From Candidatus Bathyarchaeota archaeon (lineage in GTDB: Archaea; Thermoproteota; Bathyarchaeia; 40CM-2-53-6; FEN-987), in NCBI GenBank assembly GCA_022865625.1, contig JALHTB010000127.1:1-43898 (forward strand): a DNA stretch of 43,898 bases, in the 5' to 3' direction. The stretch's first letter is position 1, and every line of letters begins with the position of its first letter. Of the stretch, positions 1 to 7,545 are shown piece by piece. The translations under genes and the position numbers were made by a program. The notes under the pieces were generated by a model. That model was not told the origin of the DNA. It did not search any database and was given only the letters and a program-made list of their open reading frames with translations.

Positions 1-827
1 AAGTACAAGCTTGACCGGTCTGAAACCGGCTCTTTTCGAGAGAAGTGCTACAAGCGGCTCCCAGCCGATTCCGACCTTGCCGCCGAATCCTCCTCCGCAT
101 AGGGGCGCCTTGACTACTATCTTGTCGATTGGTATCCCAAGTGACAACGCCATCAGATAACGTGTCGAGAAAGGTGACTGTGTGCTCGTCCAGATCTCAA
201 TAGTTCCGTCCTTCTTGTAGTGAGCGACTACAGACTGGAGTTCCATGAATCCGTGGCTGACGTGAGGGATATCGAATTCGCCTTCAACTACGACTTCAGA
301 TTCTTTGAGGCCTCGCTCAACGTCGCCTCTTACCAGCTTGAACTGATTCGCGATGTTTGTACCTGGGATGGGTTTGAACGCCGGTGATACTCTATACTCG
401 GACATCTTCTCGTGCATAATCGGTGCGTCGGGTTTCAGTGCCTCGACTGGGTCGAATACAGTCGGCAAAGGTTCGTATTCGACTTCGACCTGATCGATTC
501 CTCGTTCAGCGGCCTCTAGCGTTTCGGCGATCACCGCCGCGACTGGGTGACCTACCCACCTCACTTTATCGATGGCCAGTACGTCTCTGTCACCGACATA
601 GATGCCAAGCCTGTAGGGGAATTCCTGACCAGTGGCTACGGCAACTACTCCCGGAACCTTCTCAGCCTTGCTAGTGTCTATCTTGACTATCTTCGCGTGT
701 GCGTGAGGGCTCGTCACGAGTTTCGCGTGCAGCATTCCTGGGAGTTCAACATCGAAAGCGTAAGTCGCAGTGCCGGTGACTTTCAAGAAGGAATCGTATT
801 GGGGCATCGACTTTCCAATGTAGCCCA
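1..827 (-). CDS. Molybdenum hydroxylase large (Mo-binding) subunit, first copy, partial at the window edge
   Basis: Reading left from an ATG at 827, the frame stays open to the window edge, so about 275 N-terminal residues are visible and the C-terminal two thirds are missing. The protein has the aldehyde oxidase/xanthine dehydrogenase a/b hammerhead start and reaches the glycine motif GGGFGGK. It aligns along its whole visible length with the second large subunit at 2298-4646 (shared SPHAHA, PGVVA, VEYEPL, PGTNIAN, QSPF), so the two are paralogs. It differs at MELQ, where the other copy has MEPR. It is the last visible gene of the locus, 129 bp after the iron-sulfur subunit, and a TAA stop directly precedes its ATG. 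Family membership is secure; the substrate cannot be read because the active-site end is off the window. Confidence 0.9.
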
Positions 828-956
828 TTTAGATCTTCTCGAACTCGTTGTGGATTAGGACGAGACCACTTTCGGCTTTAACGATATCGGCCTTTCCTGA
901 GAACCGGTTTCGATTATCAGGACTAGTATTGTCTGGTAGCTAAGAGGGAAAGATGA

Positions 957-1427
957 TCAGGTCTTCATCCGTGCTGCATCAAGAATCGCATCGACTATTT
1001 GCCTATATCCAGTGCATCTGCAGAGTATTCCCTCAATCGCTTCGACAACCTCTTCCCGTGTAGGTGAGGGGTTGCGTTTGAGCAGAGCCTCTGCTGCGAG
1101 TACTGCTGCTGGTGTGCAGAAGCCGCACTGGAGCGCCCCGTGCTCAACGAACTTCCTTTGAACGGGGCTAAGCACTCCGTCCTTAGCAATACCTTCGATT
1201 GTGGTTATCTTGTGTCCGTCAGCCTCCACTGCGAGTATCAAGCACGATTTCACTGGGTTATCGTCCATGAGGATTGTGCATAGGCCACAGTCTCCACGTT
1301 CACACGCTGCTTTGGGCCCTGTGAGTGCTAGGTTATGTCGCAAGACCCACAGTAGTGTCTTGTTGGATTCGACTTCAACAGTACGGTCAATCCCGTTGAC
1401 GGTCAAGTGTATTGTGTGCTTGCTCAA
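957..1427 (-). CDS. Molybdenum hydroxylase [2Fe-2S] small subunit (CoxS/XdhC type)
   Basis: This 156-residue protein is full length for the family and carries the two 2Fe-2S clusters that pass electrons from the molybdenum site to FAD. The N-terminal plant-type ferredoxin cluster has Cys42, Cys47, Cys50 and Cys62 (motif CERGDCGLC then C). The C-terminal helical domain has Cys101, Cys104, Cys136 and Cys138 (CGFC and CRC). All eight ligands are present, so the subunit looks functional. It begins one base after the stop of the FAD subunit gene (1429), which indicates one transcript and coupled translation. It presumably serves both neighbouring large subunits, because no second small subunit is visible. 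Confidence 0.96.
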   Translation of the reverse strand: MSKHTIHLTVNGIDRTVEVESNKTLLWVLRHNLALTGPKAACERGDCGLCTILMDDNPVKSCLILAVEADGHKITTIEGIAKDGVLSPVQRKFVEHGALQCGFCTPAAVLAAEALLKRNPSPTREEVVEAIEGILCRCTGYRQIVDAILDAARMKT

Positions 1428-1428
1428 C

Positions 1429-2292
1429 CTAGTTCGCTTCCCACAACCGCTGTAGCAGTCGTCTGGTCAGAACCTCGACGAGGTTGGTCCGATACTCTTT
1501 GCCCCCTCTCACATCTGTGATCGGTGAAATCGTCTTACTCACGATCGGCATCGCTTGATCGAGAAGCTCATCGAGTGGTTTGTCTCTCTCAAAGATCTTC
1601 TCCGCTTCGAGCGCCCTTACAGGTGTGGGCGCGACAGAAGCATAGGCGAGCCTGACAGTCTTGCTTGATTTGCTGCTGGGGGTGACAAGTCCTCCGACTC
1701 CGACTACAGCCAAATCCTCTCCCATGGTTCTGCGAGCCTTCAGGTAGCCGCCTCTGGATCCTTTTGGTGGAGTCGGTACGTTGATCGAGGTCACCATCTC
1801 ACCTCGGGCCAGAACCGTCTTCTTTACGCCGGCAAAGAACTCTCGGACCGGAATACTCCTCCTGCCTTTCCGACTGGCTACGTTGACTGCCGCTTCAAGG
1901 ACTAGAAGTGCCGGGGCTGAATCCGCTGCTGGAGAGGCATTGCAGATGTTCCCAGTAAGCGTGGCCCGGTTCCGGATTTCATAGTCTCCGATCGTGCTCA
2001 CAGCTTCGCACAGGACTGGGAAGTGCTTCGATGTCGCATCATAGTGAAGGAGTCTGTTCAGTGTCACTGCGGCTCCGATGCTGAGTCCGCGTTTTTCATC
2101 GAACGAGAGGTCGTGAAGTTCCTTCATTGCTTTGATGTCGATGACTGCTTTTGGAATCCGTTCTCGAGCTCGAAGACTGACGATGAGATCTGTTCCGCCG
2201 GCCAGCAGTCTCGCGTCTTGCCCATGCTTGTCGAGTAGTTCAAACGTCTCTTCGATCGTTTTCGGAGCAATATAGTCGAATTTTGGAAGCAT
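1429..2292 (-). CDS. Molybdenum hydroxylase FAD-binding medium subunit (CoxM type)
   Basis: This is the FAD subunit of a heterotrimeric molybdenum hydroxylase (about 287 residues, the usual size). The FAD pyrophosphate loops are visible: AGGTDL near residues 31-36 and TLTGNICNASP near 111-121, the second preceded by IGDYEIRN, where most family members have a Gly in place of Asp. The C-terminal CODH flavoprotein domain (VASVAPTPVRA-like segment) follows. I chose the ATG at 2292 because GGTGA lies five bases upstream. A GTG at 2301 would overlap the large subunit stop by four bases and is the alternative. It sits between the large and small subunit genes in the order L-M-S, and electrons should leave the enzyme here to an unknown acceptor. 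Confidence 0.95.
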   Translation of the reverse strand: MLPKFDYIAPKTIEETFELLDKHGQDARLLAGGTDLIVSLRARERIPKAVIDIKAMKELHDLSFDEKRGLSIGAAVTLNRLLHYDATSKHFPVLCEAVSTIGDYEIRNRATLTGNICNASPAADSAPALLVLEAAVNVASRKGRRSIPVREFFAGVKKTVLARGEMVTSINVPTPPKGSRGGYLKARRTMGEDLAVVGVGGLVTPSSKSSKTVRLAYASVAPTPVRALEAEKIFERDKPLDELLDQAMPIVSKTISPITDVRGGKEYRTNLVEVLTRRLLQRLWEAN

Positions 2293-2297
2293 CCTGT

Positions 2298-4646
2298 TCA
2301 CCTTTTCCGTGCAAGAAGCTCCGGTTTCTGCTGCTTGATCGTCGTCCAGATGCTCTCAGGCGTCATTGGAAGTTTGAACATCTGTACTCCAGTTGCGTCG
2401 AAGATGGCGCCTGCTATGGCGGGCGGTATCGAGAGCATGGTCAATTCTCCTATACCTCTTGCACCGTAAGGTCCGTCGCTCTGAGGATTCTCGATCAACG
2501 TGACAACGTGCTCATCTGGGACATCAGATGCCCTTGCGATCTTGTAGTCGGTGAAATTGCTGTTGAGCATCACGCCAGCTTGATTGTAGACGTATCCTTC
2601 CATCAGGCCGATGCTCAGTGATTGCAGCATACCGCCGTAGACTTGTCCCCGGACTAGGAGCGGGTTGATCGCTTTTCCTATGTCAAATGCTGAGGCGACC
2701 TTGAGCACTTCCACTTCTCCGGTTTCAGGGTCAACTTCAATCTTGACTGCTTGTGCTCCGAAAGTCCACTTGAGCGCAGGGAAGCCTTGGCCGGTTTCAG
2801 GGTCAAGGTACGTCAGTCCGCGTGGAACGTATCCGCCTCGCCCGATCACCGGGCCGCCTATTGCGGTGCCGTTCGGGTATGTGTAACCCATCGCGAACTG
2901 TTGTAGAGGAATGCCCTTGTCAGGCTGTCCCTTTGGGAAGACCATCTCGTTCTCAAGTACTAGATCCGCTTTCGGAACTCTGAGCGCCTGCGCCCCCATG
3001 TCGAGGATCTGTTCCTTTGCGTCTCGAGCAGCGGCGATGACCGCTCTGCCCTCCATGAAGAGGTTCCTGCTGGCAACAGTCTGCCACGAGTAAGGCGTCA
3101 GATCCGTGATCCTAACTGGGACCACTCGGATCTTCTCGAAGGACATACTGAGCTCCTCAGCCGCTATCTGAGCGAGACTTGTGGTCGTTCCTTGACCGAT
3201 CTCGGTCACACCAACAGAGAGGTTAGCGCTGCCGTCTTCATTGAACTTGATGATCGCAGAAGAAGCTGCGTTTGGAGGCATCGCAGGAGCCTTCCACAAC
3301 GCAGCAATTCCGATGCCTTGCAGTCTGCCATCGCAAGTCTGTTTCTCTTTCTTCCCCCAGCCTATGGATTCGGCGGCTGCTTTGATGCATTGGTCAACTC
3401 TGCCTGCGTCTTCTCTGAGCTTCTCTCCTGTAGCTGTGATCGAGCCGGGCCGTAATGCGTTTCTCAGTCGGATTTCTACCGGGTCGATCCCGATCTTGTG
3501 TGCGACCATGTCCATCTGACGTTCGATGGCCCACAGGAACTCGAGGTGTCCAAAACCTCGGTATGCAGTTCCGTACGGATGATTCGTGTACGCTGTGATT
3601 GAATCACAGTGAATGTTAGGCACTTCATACGGGCCGGTGCAAGAGTAACCCGCAGCTCGGCCGATGTTGACACCATAGTCCGCGTAGGCGCCGGCGTCGT
3701 AGATGTACCTCATCTGTTCTGCTATGATCTTTCCATCTCCGTCAACCCCGGTCTTGATCGAAGCGTAGAATCCTTGTCTCAACGGAGCTGTGGTAAACTC
3801 CTCTTCACGCGTCAGAAGGAGCTTGACTGGGCGACCTCCCGAGAACTTCGAAAGGAGCACGGCGAGAGGTTCGAAGTTGATGCCCGCTTTTCCACCGAAG
3901 CCTCCGCCTACATGCGGAACGTGAACGTTGATCTTCTGCAATGGCATTCCAAGCGCGTGACTCAGTATGTAGCGCACAGCAAATGGTGACTGCGCACACG
4001 TCCAGACTTCAGTGCTTCCATCCTGGAAATACTGTGCTATGCATGCACGTGGCTCCATCGCCCCATGGCTGACTTGAGGCATTGAGAATTCGTTTTCAAC
4101 GATCGTTCTTGCACGCTTGAAGCCATCTTCTACATTGCCCTTGCGGATTTTGAAGATGTTCGCGATGTTTGTTCCAGGAACGGGAGTGAACACAGGTGAG
4201 TGTTCATACTGGGCAAGGTCTTCGTGGAGGAGCGGGGCACCCGGCTTCAGCGCCTCATTGACATCGAACACTGGTGCTAACGGTTCGTACTCTACGTCGA
4301 TTAGCTCGATGGCTTCCTCAGCCGATTCTTCAGATTCGGCTGCTACTGCCGCGACGGGTTCGCCTGCCCATCGTACCTTGTCTTTGGCAAGGACCATCTT
4401 GTCTCTGACGTACAGGCCCATCCTGTAGGGGAACGCCTGCCCGGTGATGGCCGCGACAACTCCAGGATGCTTCTCCGCTCGCTTCGTATCGATACTGAGA
4501 ATGCGAGCGTGGGCATGTGGGCTTCGAAGGAACTTCCCATACAACATCGCGGAGACTTCCATATCCGCAACGAACTTTGCCATACCGGTGATCTTTTCGA
4601 AGGCGTCAACTCTAGGCAGTCCCTTGCCAACGTACTTGTAGCCCAA
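2298..4646 (-). CDS. Molybdenum hydroxylase large (Mo-binding) subunit, second copy, complete
   Basis: This 782-residue catalytic subunit binds the molybdopterin cofactor. Visible motifs are GGGFGGK at 247-253, AYRGFG at 361-366 and the catalytic-glutamate motif GARGIGE at 728-734. The AYRGFG loop lacks the Cys of aerobic CO dehydrogenase (AYRCSFR), so this is not a form I CODH. A hydroxylase or dehydrogenase for an aldehyde, N-heterocycle or aromatic acyl-CoA is more likely, and I cannot choose between them. The start is a TTG with GGTGA four bases upstream. A TATA-like sequence at about 4682-4692 and a 75-bp gap after coxG suggest an additional promoter here. Confidence 0.95.
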   Translation of the reverse strand: MGYKYVGKGLPRVDAFEKITGMAKFVADMEVSAMLYGKFLRSPHAHARILSIDTKRAEKHPGVVAAITGQAFPYRMGLYVRDKMVLAKDKVRWAGEPVAAVAAESEESAEEAIELIDVEYEPLAPVFDVNEALKPGAPLLHEDLAQYEHSPVFTPVPGTNIANIFKIRKGNVEDGFKRARTIVENEFSMPQVSHGAMEPRACIAQYFQDGSTEVWTCAQSPFAVRYILSHALGMPLQKINVHVPHVGGGFGGKAGINFEPLAVLLSKFSGGRPVKLLLTREEEFTTAPLRQGFYASIKTGVDGDGKIIAEQMRYIYDAGAYADYGVNIGRAAGYSCTGPYEVPNIHCDSITAYTNHPYGTAYRGFGHLEFLWAIERQMDMVAHKIGIDPVEIRLRNALRPGSITATGEKLREDAGRVDQCIKAAAESIGWGKKEKQTCDGRLQGIGIAALWKAPAMPPNAASSAIIKFNEDGSANLSVGVTEIGQGTTTSLAQIAAEELSMSFEKIRVVPVRITDLTPYSWQTVASRNLFMEGRAVIAAARDAKEQILDMGAQALRVPKADLVLENEMVFPKGQPDKGIPLQQFAMGYTYPNGTAIGGPVIGRGGYVPRGLTYLDPETGQGFPALKWTFGAQAVKIEVDPETGEVEVLKVASAFDIGKAINPLLVRGQVYGGMLQSLSIGLMEGYVYNQAGVMLNSNFTDYKIARASDVPDEHVVTLIENPQSDGPYGARGIGELTMLSIPPAIAGAIFDATGVQMFKLPMTPESIWTTIKQQKPELLARKR

Positions 4647-4721
4647 GAGGTCACCAGCACAATTGGCTTCGCTCTGGAGAGCGTATTAACTAATCGTATC
4701 GACTGTTGGGACGACTCAAGA

Positions 4722-5162
4722 CTACTGTGAGACTTTCTTCGTCACACATTCAAGTGTCTGATTGACAACCTTCTGCGAGGCGCCTTCGATGAGGCTCCCG
4801 GCGACGCTTCCGAGCGGGCCGCTCACGGTGGCTTCAGCATTCCACCCAAGCTCGCTACCTTCCGGATGCGGGCTGCAAGTGATCTGTATCTCAGCTCTGA
4901 ATGCGCTCGCGGCGCCTGAGCCGTCAACTAGCAGTTTTGCTCGGCGATTTGCAGGATCCTCTTCCAACACTCGACTATTGACCTTGAATGTTCCCTTGAT
5001 GAATCCGACGCCCATCTTCACTTTCGCCTCGGTACGCTTGCCATCTAGCACCTTGTATTCTTCCACGCCTGGCAGGCACTGTGCAACCGATTCTGGCGAG
5101 GAGATGAAGTTCCAAAGCTTATCAGGCGAAGCCTTCACAACTGCTTTGCCTTCAAAATGCAT
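4722..5162 (-). CDS. CoxG-like SRPBCC-domain protein (CO dehydrogenase subunit G family)
   Basis: A 146-residue SRPBCC/CoxG domain: it opens with the typical segment in which F-x-G is followed by the helix of SPDKLWNFISSPE, then CLPGVEEYK, and ends with a long C-terminal helix that includes GSVAGSLIEGASQK. Family members are encoded in most CO dehydrogenase and xanthine dehydrogenase-like operons. Some recruit the enzyme to the membrane or assist maturation, but this protein has no obvious membrane tail, so an accessory or ligand-binding role is inferred. It is the first gene after the TATA box at 5196-5201, with a leader of only about 10 bases. It lies directly upstream of the complete large subunit. 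Confidence 0.9.
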   Translation of the reverse strand: MHFEGKAVVKASPDKLWNFISSPESVAQCLPGVEEYKVLDGKRTEAKVKMGVGFIKGTFKVNSRVLEEDPANRRAKLLVDGSGAASAFRAEIQITCSPHPEGSELGWNAEATVSGPLGSVAGSLIEGASQKVVNQTLECVTKKVSQ

Positions 5163-5195
5163 TCCAATTCACAGCCGTAAAGTCGGCTTGGCTTC

Positions 5196-5201
5196 TATAT
5201 T
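5196..5201 (-). promoter_or_regulatory. TATA box for the coxG-large-FAD-2Fe2S operon
   Basis: On the minus strand the sequence AATATAGAA is centred about 36 bases before the coxG ATG (5162), predicting a start near 5172 and a leader of about 10 bases. No competing A/T-rich box is nearby. Confidence 0.5.
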
Positions 5202-5220
5202 GCTCTTTTCGGTTTCTCGA

Positions 5221-5253
5221 AAGAACGAAGAAGGAAGAGGAAAAAGGGAGGTA
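5221..5253 (-). terminator. Pyrimidine-rich tract after the cyclase gene, candidate archaeal terminator
   Basis: The minus strand is almost pure C/T here, with a run of five T, beginning 24 bases after the cyclase stop and ending before the coxG promoter. Archaeal termination, including FttA-dependent termination, uses U-rich sequence without a needed hairpin, so this may end the cyclase transcript. Confidence 0.35.
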
Positions 5254-5276
5254 ACTTCTGAGGGCGTGGATGCTTT

Positions 5277-6050
5277 CTACTCGACGAAGGCGACGACCCG
5301 TGCGAAGGCTGCTTCGCCTCCGCGAAACTTCCATGGGAAGCATCCTATTGTGACACGCTTGTCCAGAAGTTGGCCGATGTCTCCGCCAAGGTTCTCCATG
5401 TGTATGATGTCGTGTGGGAAGAGCTTGTTGTGCGTGACCTGATAGTCTTCCATCGGAAACAGCTTCTCTAGACTGCCTTTTCCAAACTTCTGTTCAGCAA
5501 ACGCGCGAACCTTGGGGACGCATCTCAGGCCAAATTCTGGATGCCCGATGGGCAGATTCAGTGGATGGTCCGTCGAGACAGCGTCGACTCCCCAGACCTT
5601 GATCTTGCGACGTATGAGCCAGTCGACCCAATCTCTTGATGGTCCCGGGTGCATCTGGATGTATCGTTCTTCGTCCGCCATTCCTTGGGGCTGGTACCAC
5701 GAGTATTTGTACCACCCTGTGTGCACCACGAGTATGTCGCCATCGTGCAAGTCGACACGCTTCTCAACCATCTCCGGTGTGTAGAGGCCCAGATCTCCAA
5801 CGTCGCTAACATCGACGATGACTCCGGGTCCATAGAGCCATTCGAGTGGAATCTTCTCAATGTCCTTGCCGCCTGTGACGAAATGCAGTGGTGCGTCGAG
5901 GTGTGTTCCAATGTGATTCGAGGTCATGATATACTGCGCGTTCACGCCGTGCTCAGATTTTCGTTTAATGTACTTGACTTCAAACGGAGGGTACAGCGGC
6001 CAGAACGGAGTATCCTGGCACAGAGGCTGCGACAGATCGATCAATTTCAT
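5277..6050 (-). CDS. Cyclase family metal-dependent hydrolase (kynurenine formamidase/isatin hydrolase fold)
   Basis: A 257-residue protein of the cyclase family (kynurenine formamidase, isatin hydrolase and relatives), which use Mn or Zn to hydrolyse amide or lactam bonds. The metal signature HIGTHLDAPLHF is at about residues 47-58, with the later GDILVVHTGW and GVDAVSTDHP segments also typical. The start ATG at 6050 follows a TATA box by about 40 bases. It lies upstream of a molybdenum hydroxylase operon in the same direction. A hydroxylase that oxidises an N-heterocycle followed by a ring-opening amidohydrolase is a common catabolic logic, so the two may act in sequence; that is inference. 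Confidence 0.9.
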   Translation of the reverse strand: MKLIDLSQPLCQDTPFWPLYPPFEVKYIKRKSEHGVNAQYIMTSNHIGTHLDAPLHFVTGGKDIEKIPLEWLYGPGVIVDVSDVGDLGLYTPEMVEKRVDLHDGDILVVHTGWYKYSWYQPQGMADEERYIQMHPGPSRDWVDWLIRRKIKVWGVDAVSTDHPLNLPIGHPEFGLRCVPKVRAFAEQKFGKGSLEKLFPMEDYQVTHNKLFPHDIIHMENLGGDIGQLLDKRVTIGCFPWKFRGGEAAFARVVAFVE

Positions 6051-6086
6051 TGCCTTGCGACCTCGAGTCTACCGTGAGACTGAGAA

Positions 6087-6098
6087 CTTTACTTAAAG
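6087..6098 (-). promoter_or_regulatory. TATA box of the cyclase gene
   Basis: Minus strand CTTTAAGTAAAG lies 37-48 bases before the cyclase ATG and predicts a start near 6066 with a leader of about 16 bases. It is bracketed by two inverted repeats (6066-6081 and 6097-6114). Confidence 0.5.
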
Positions 6099-6114
6099 AC
6101 TACGTAAGTAGTCT
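6097..6114. promoter_or_regulatory. Perfect 7-bp inverted repeat next to the cyclase TATA box, candidate operator
   Basis: AGACTAC-GTAA-GTAGTCT is a perfect 18-bp palindrome-like site directly upstream of, and touching, the TATA/BRE region. A weaker AGTCT-N6-AGACT repeat lies at 6066-6081, near the predicted transcription start. The pair resembles a regulator-binding arrangement around a core promoter. Confidence 0.4.
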
Positions 6115-6179
6115 CGCTTAGAACAGCTAGCATCAATTCACATGACTATGCCATTCACAACGACATCGCTGCTATTCTA

Positions 6180-6479
6180 TTAGCCTCCGCCCACGATTTC
6201 CATAATGTCGACGCTGTCGATCGTAACATCATCCTTCTCCGTGAGCTGAGTATTCAGGCCATTGAGCATTCTGATGCTGTGTCCATTCACTAGCAGGATG
6301 AGGCTTGGGCTGAGTTCTCGCGAGCCCGGATCAAAGATGTACTTCTCAGCTTCTTCTCCAATTCTACGGATTAGCGCGTCCAATAGGTCACCGACGTTCC
6401 TCACGGTTTCAGTCAGCTCTATTTGGTCCGATTCCGCGACCATCCGGAGGCGACCGTGCAGTTTCACTCGGATTGCCAT
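6180..6479 (-). CDS. MoaD/ThiS-family sulfur carrier (ubiquitin-like)
   Basis: A beta-grasp protein of about 99 residues that ends in the Gly-Gly-Gly tail needed for E1-like adenylation and thiocarboxylation. MoaD proteins donate sulfur to precursor Z when molybdopterin is made. The position directly upstream of a molybdenum hydroxylase locus supports a MoaD role, although ThiS or SAMP/urmylation roles fit the fold equally. I chose the ATG at 6479 because the TATA box at 6511-6516 places the transcription start near 6488, downstream of the alternative GTG at 6491. At about 99 residues it is longer than bacterial MoaD (about 81), which is common for archaeal MoaD-like proteins. Confidence 0.85.
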   Translation of the reverse strand: MAIRVKLHGRLRMVAESDQIELTETVRNVGDLLDALIRRIGEEAEKYIFDPGSRELSPSLILLVNGHSIRMLNGLNTQLTEKDDVTIDSVDIMEIVGGG

Positions 6480-6510
6480 AGTGACCGGCACAACAATAGT
6501 AATTGCGGGA

Positions 6511-6516
6511 ATATAT
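6511..6516 (-). promoter_or_regulatory. TATA box of the MoaD-like gene
   Basis: The A/T hexamer ATATAT is centred about 35 bases before the ATG at 6479. It predicts a nearly leaderless transcript starting near 6488. Confidence 0.45.
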
Positions 6517-6739
6517 GTTCCTCAAGCATCTGCGTTGAAGATCCACGAGCGTTTTCGTAGACACATAACATGATGTCATCTTGAAGGAATCGCACTCCGC
6601 ACAACCCGCGGGATACTGTACGATGCCGCTTGCGTAAATGACGCCGATTACTCCGCCATAATCTGTCCCTGTTCGTCTGGGGGGAAGTGGTTGATCGTGT
6701 GGGCTAGTTCGCTGTCCAATCAGTTGTTTCAATGGAGCC

Positions 6740-7303
6740 CTAAGGAAAGCCGATTAGCGTTAGAATTCCCAGCACGATGAAGATGATCGCTGATACTCTC
6801 CTAATTCTCTCCGTTGGTAGTCGCTTGCCGAGGGTGCTTGCCAGCATAATGCTCAGACCGTCAATCACTGCAAATGCGACCAACGCGCCGGTGAACACGA
6901 GTAGCGGTTGGGCAAACCGAACTGCAAGAGCTACTGTCACGATCTGAGTCTTGTCGCCCATCTCCGTCAAGACTATCAAGAGCAACGCGGTTCGAAATGG
7001 GCCCCCCGAACCTTTTGTTGCAACATCATTCTGAACATCTATCCTGAGCATCAAGAGACCCACGATCACGAATATGAGCCCCGAGATGGTCGTGAGCACG
7101 GACAATGGGACTACCGTCAAGAGCACTTGTCCGACTGCCACGCCTGCACCTGCAACCACTGCATATCCAGCAATCATACCGAAAAAGATGGCTGCGGGTT
7201 TTCGGAGGCTGGCGGCCAACAGCATAAGCCCTAGCTGAGTCTTGTCAGCGAATTCAGCTGCAGCAATTGTGAGCAACGTTACTGCGAAGGCCTCCATGTG
7301 CAT
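6740..7303 (-). CDS. TMEM165/GDT1 family (UPF0016) cation transporter
   Basis: An integral membrane protein of about 187 residues with six predicted hydrophobic helices arranged as two repeats. The two family signatures are EFADKTQ in the first helix of repeat 1 and EMGDKTQ in repeat 2. Family members (yeast Gdt1, human TMEM165, bacterial MneA-like proteins) exchange Mn2+ or Ca2+ for protons. The open frame extends upstream to 7378, but that extension is not membrane-like. I prefer the ATG at 7303; a TTG at 7309 with AGGTGA seven bases before it, or an ATG at 7297, are alternatives. It is divergent from a P-type cation ATPase. Confidence 0.88.
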   Translation of the reverse strand: MHMEAFAVTLLTIAAAEFADKTQLGLMLLAASLRKPAAIFFGMIAGYAVVAGAGVAVGQVLLTVVPLSVLTTISGLIFVIVGLLMLRIDVQNDVATKGSGGPFRTALLLIVLTEMGDKTQIVTVALAVRFAQPLLVFTGALVAFAVIDGLSIMLASTLGKRLPTERIRRVSAIIFIVLGILTLIGFP

Positions 7304-7545
7304 GCCCAAAATGGCTTCACCTGGCTGTCTCGAAGCCGTGCCTAGCGGCGTCCTCTCTCTTAAGCCTAGACAACACAAGGGGGCCCGATGACTAAGAGAA
7401 CCGGGCTTCTGGGCCAGCAGGACAATGGTCTCATCATGAGTCGGATCTCAGCTCACATGCTTGATTGCTCTGGAGATTCCGAGGGAAGGTTTCATCTAGG
7501 AGAGAAATGGACTGCACCCAGAAAACATCTTACAGGTAGCCATAG

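Noticed and set aside
6409..6732. A 107-codon minus-strand open frame between the MoaD-like and GDT1-like genes
   Set aside because: It overlaps most of the N-terminal part of the MoaD-like gene in another frame and its protein has no recognisable domain pattern. The TATA box at 6511-6516 would fall inside it.
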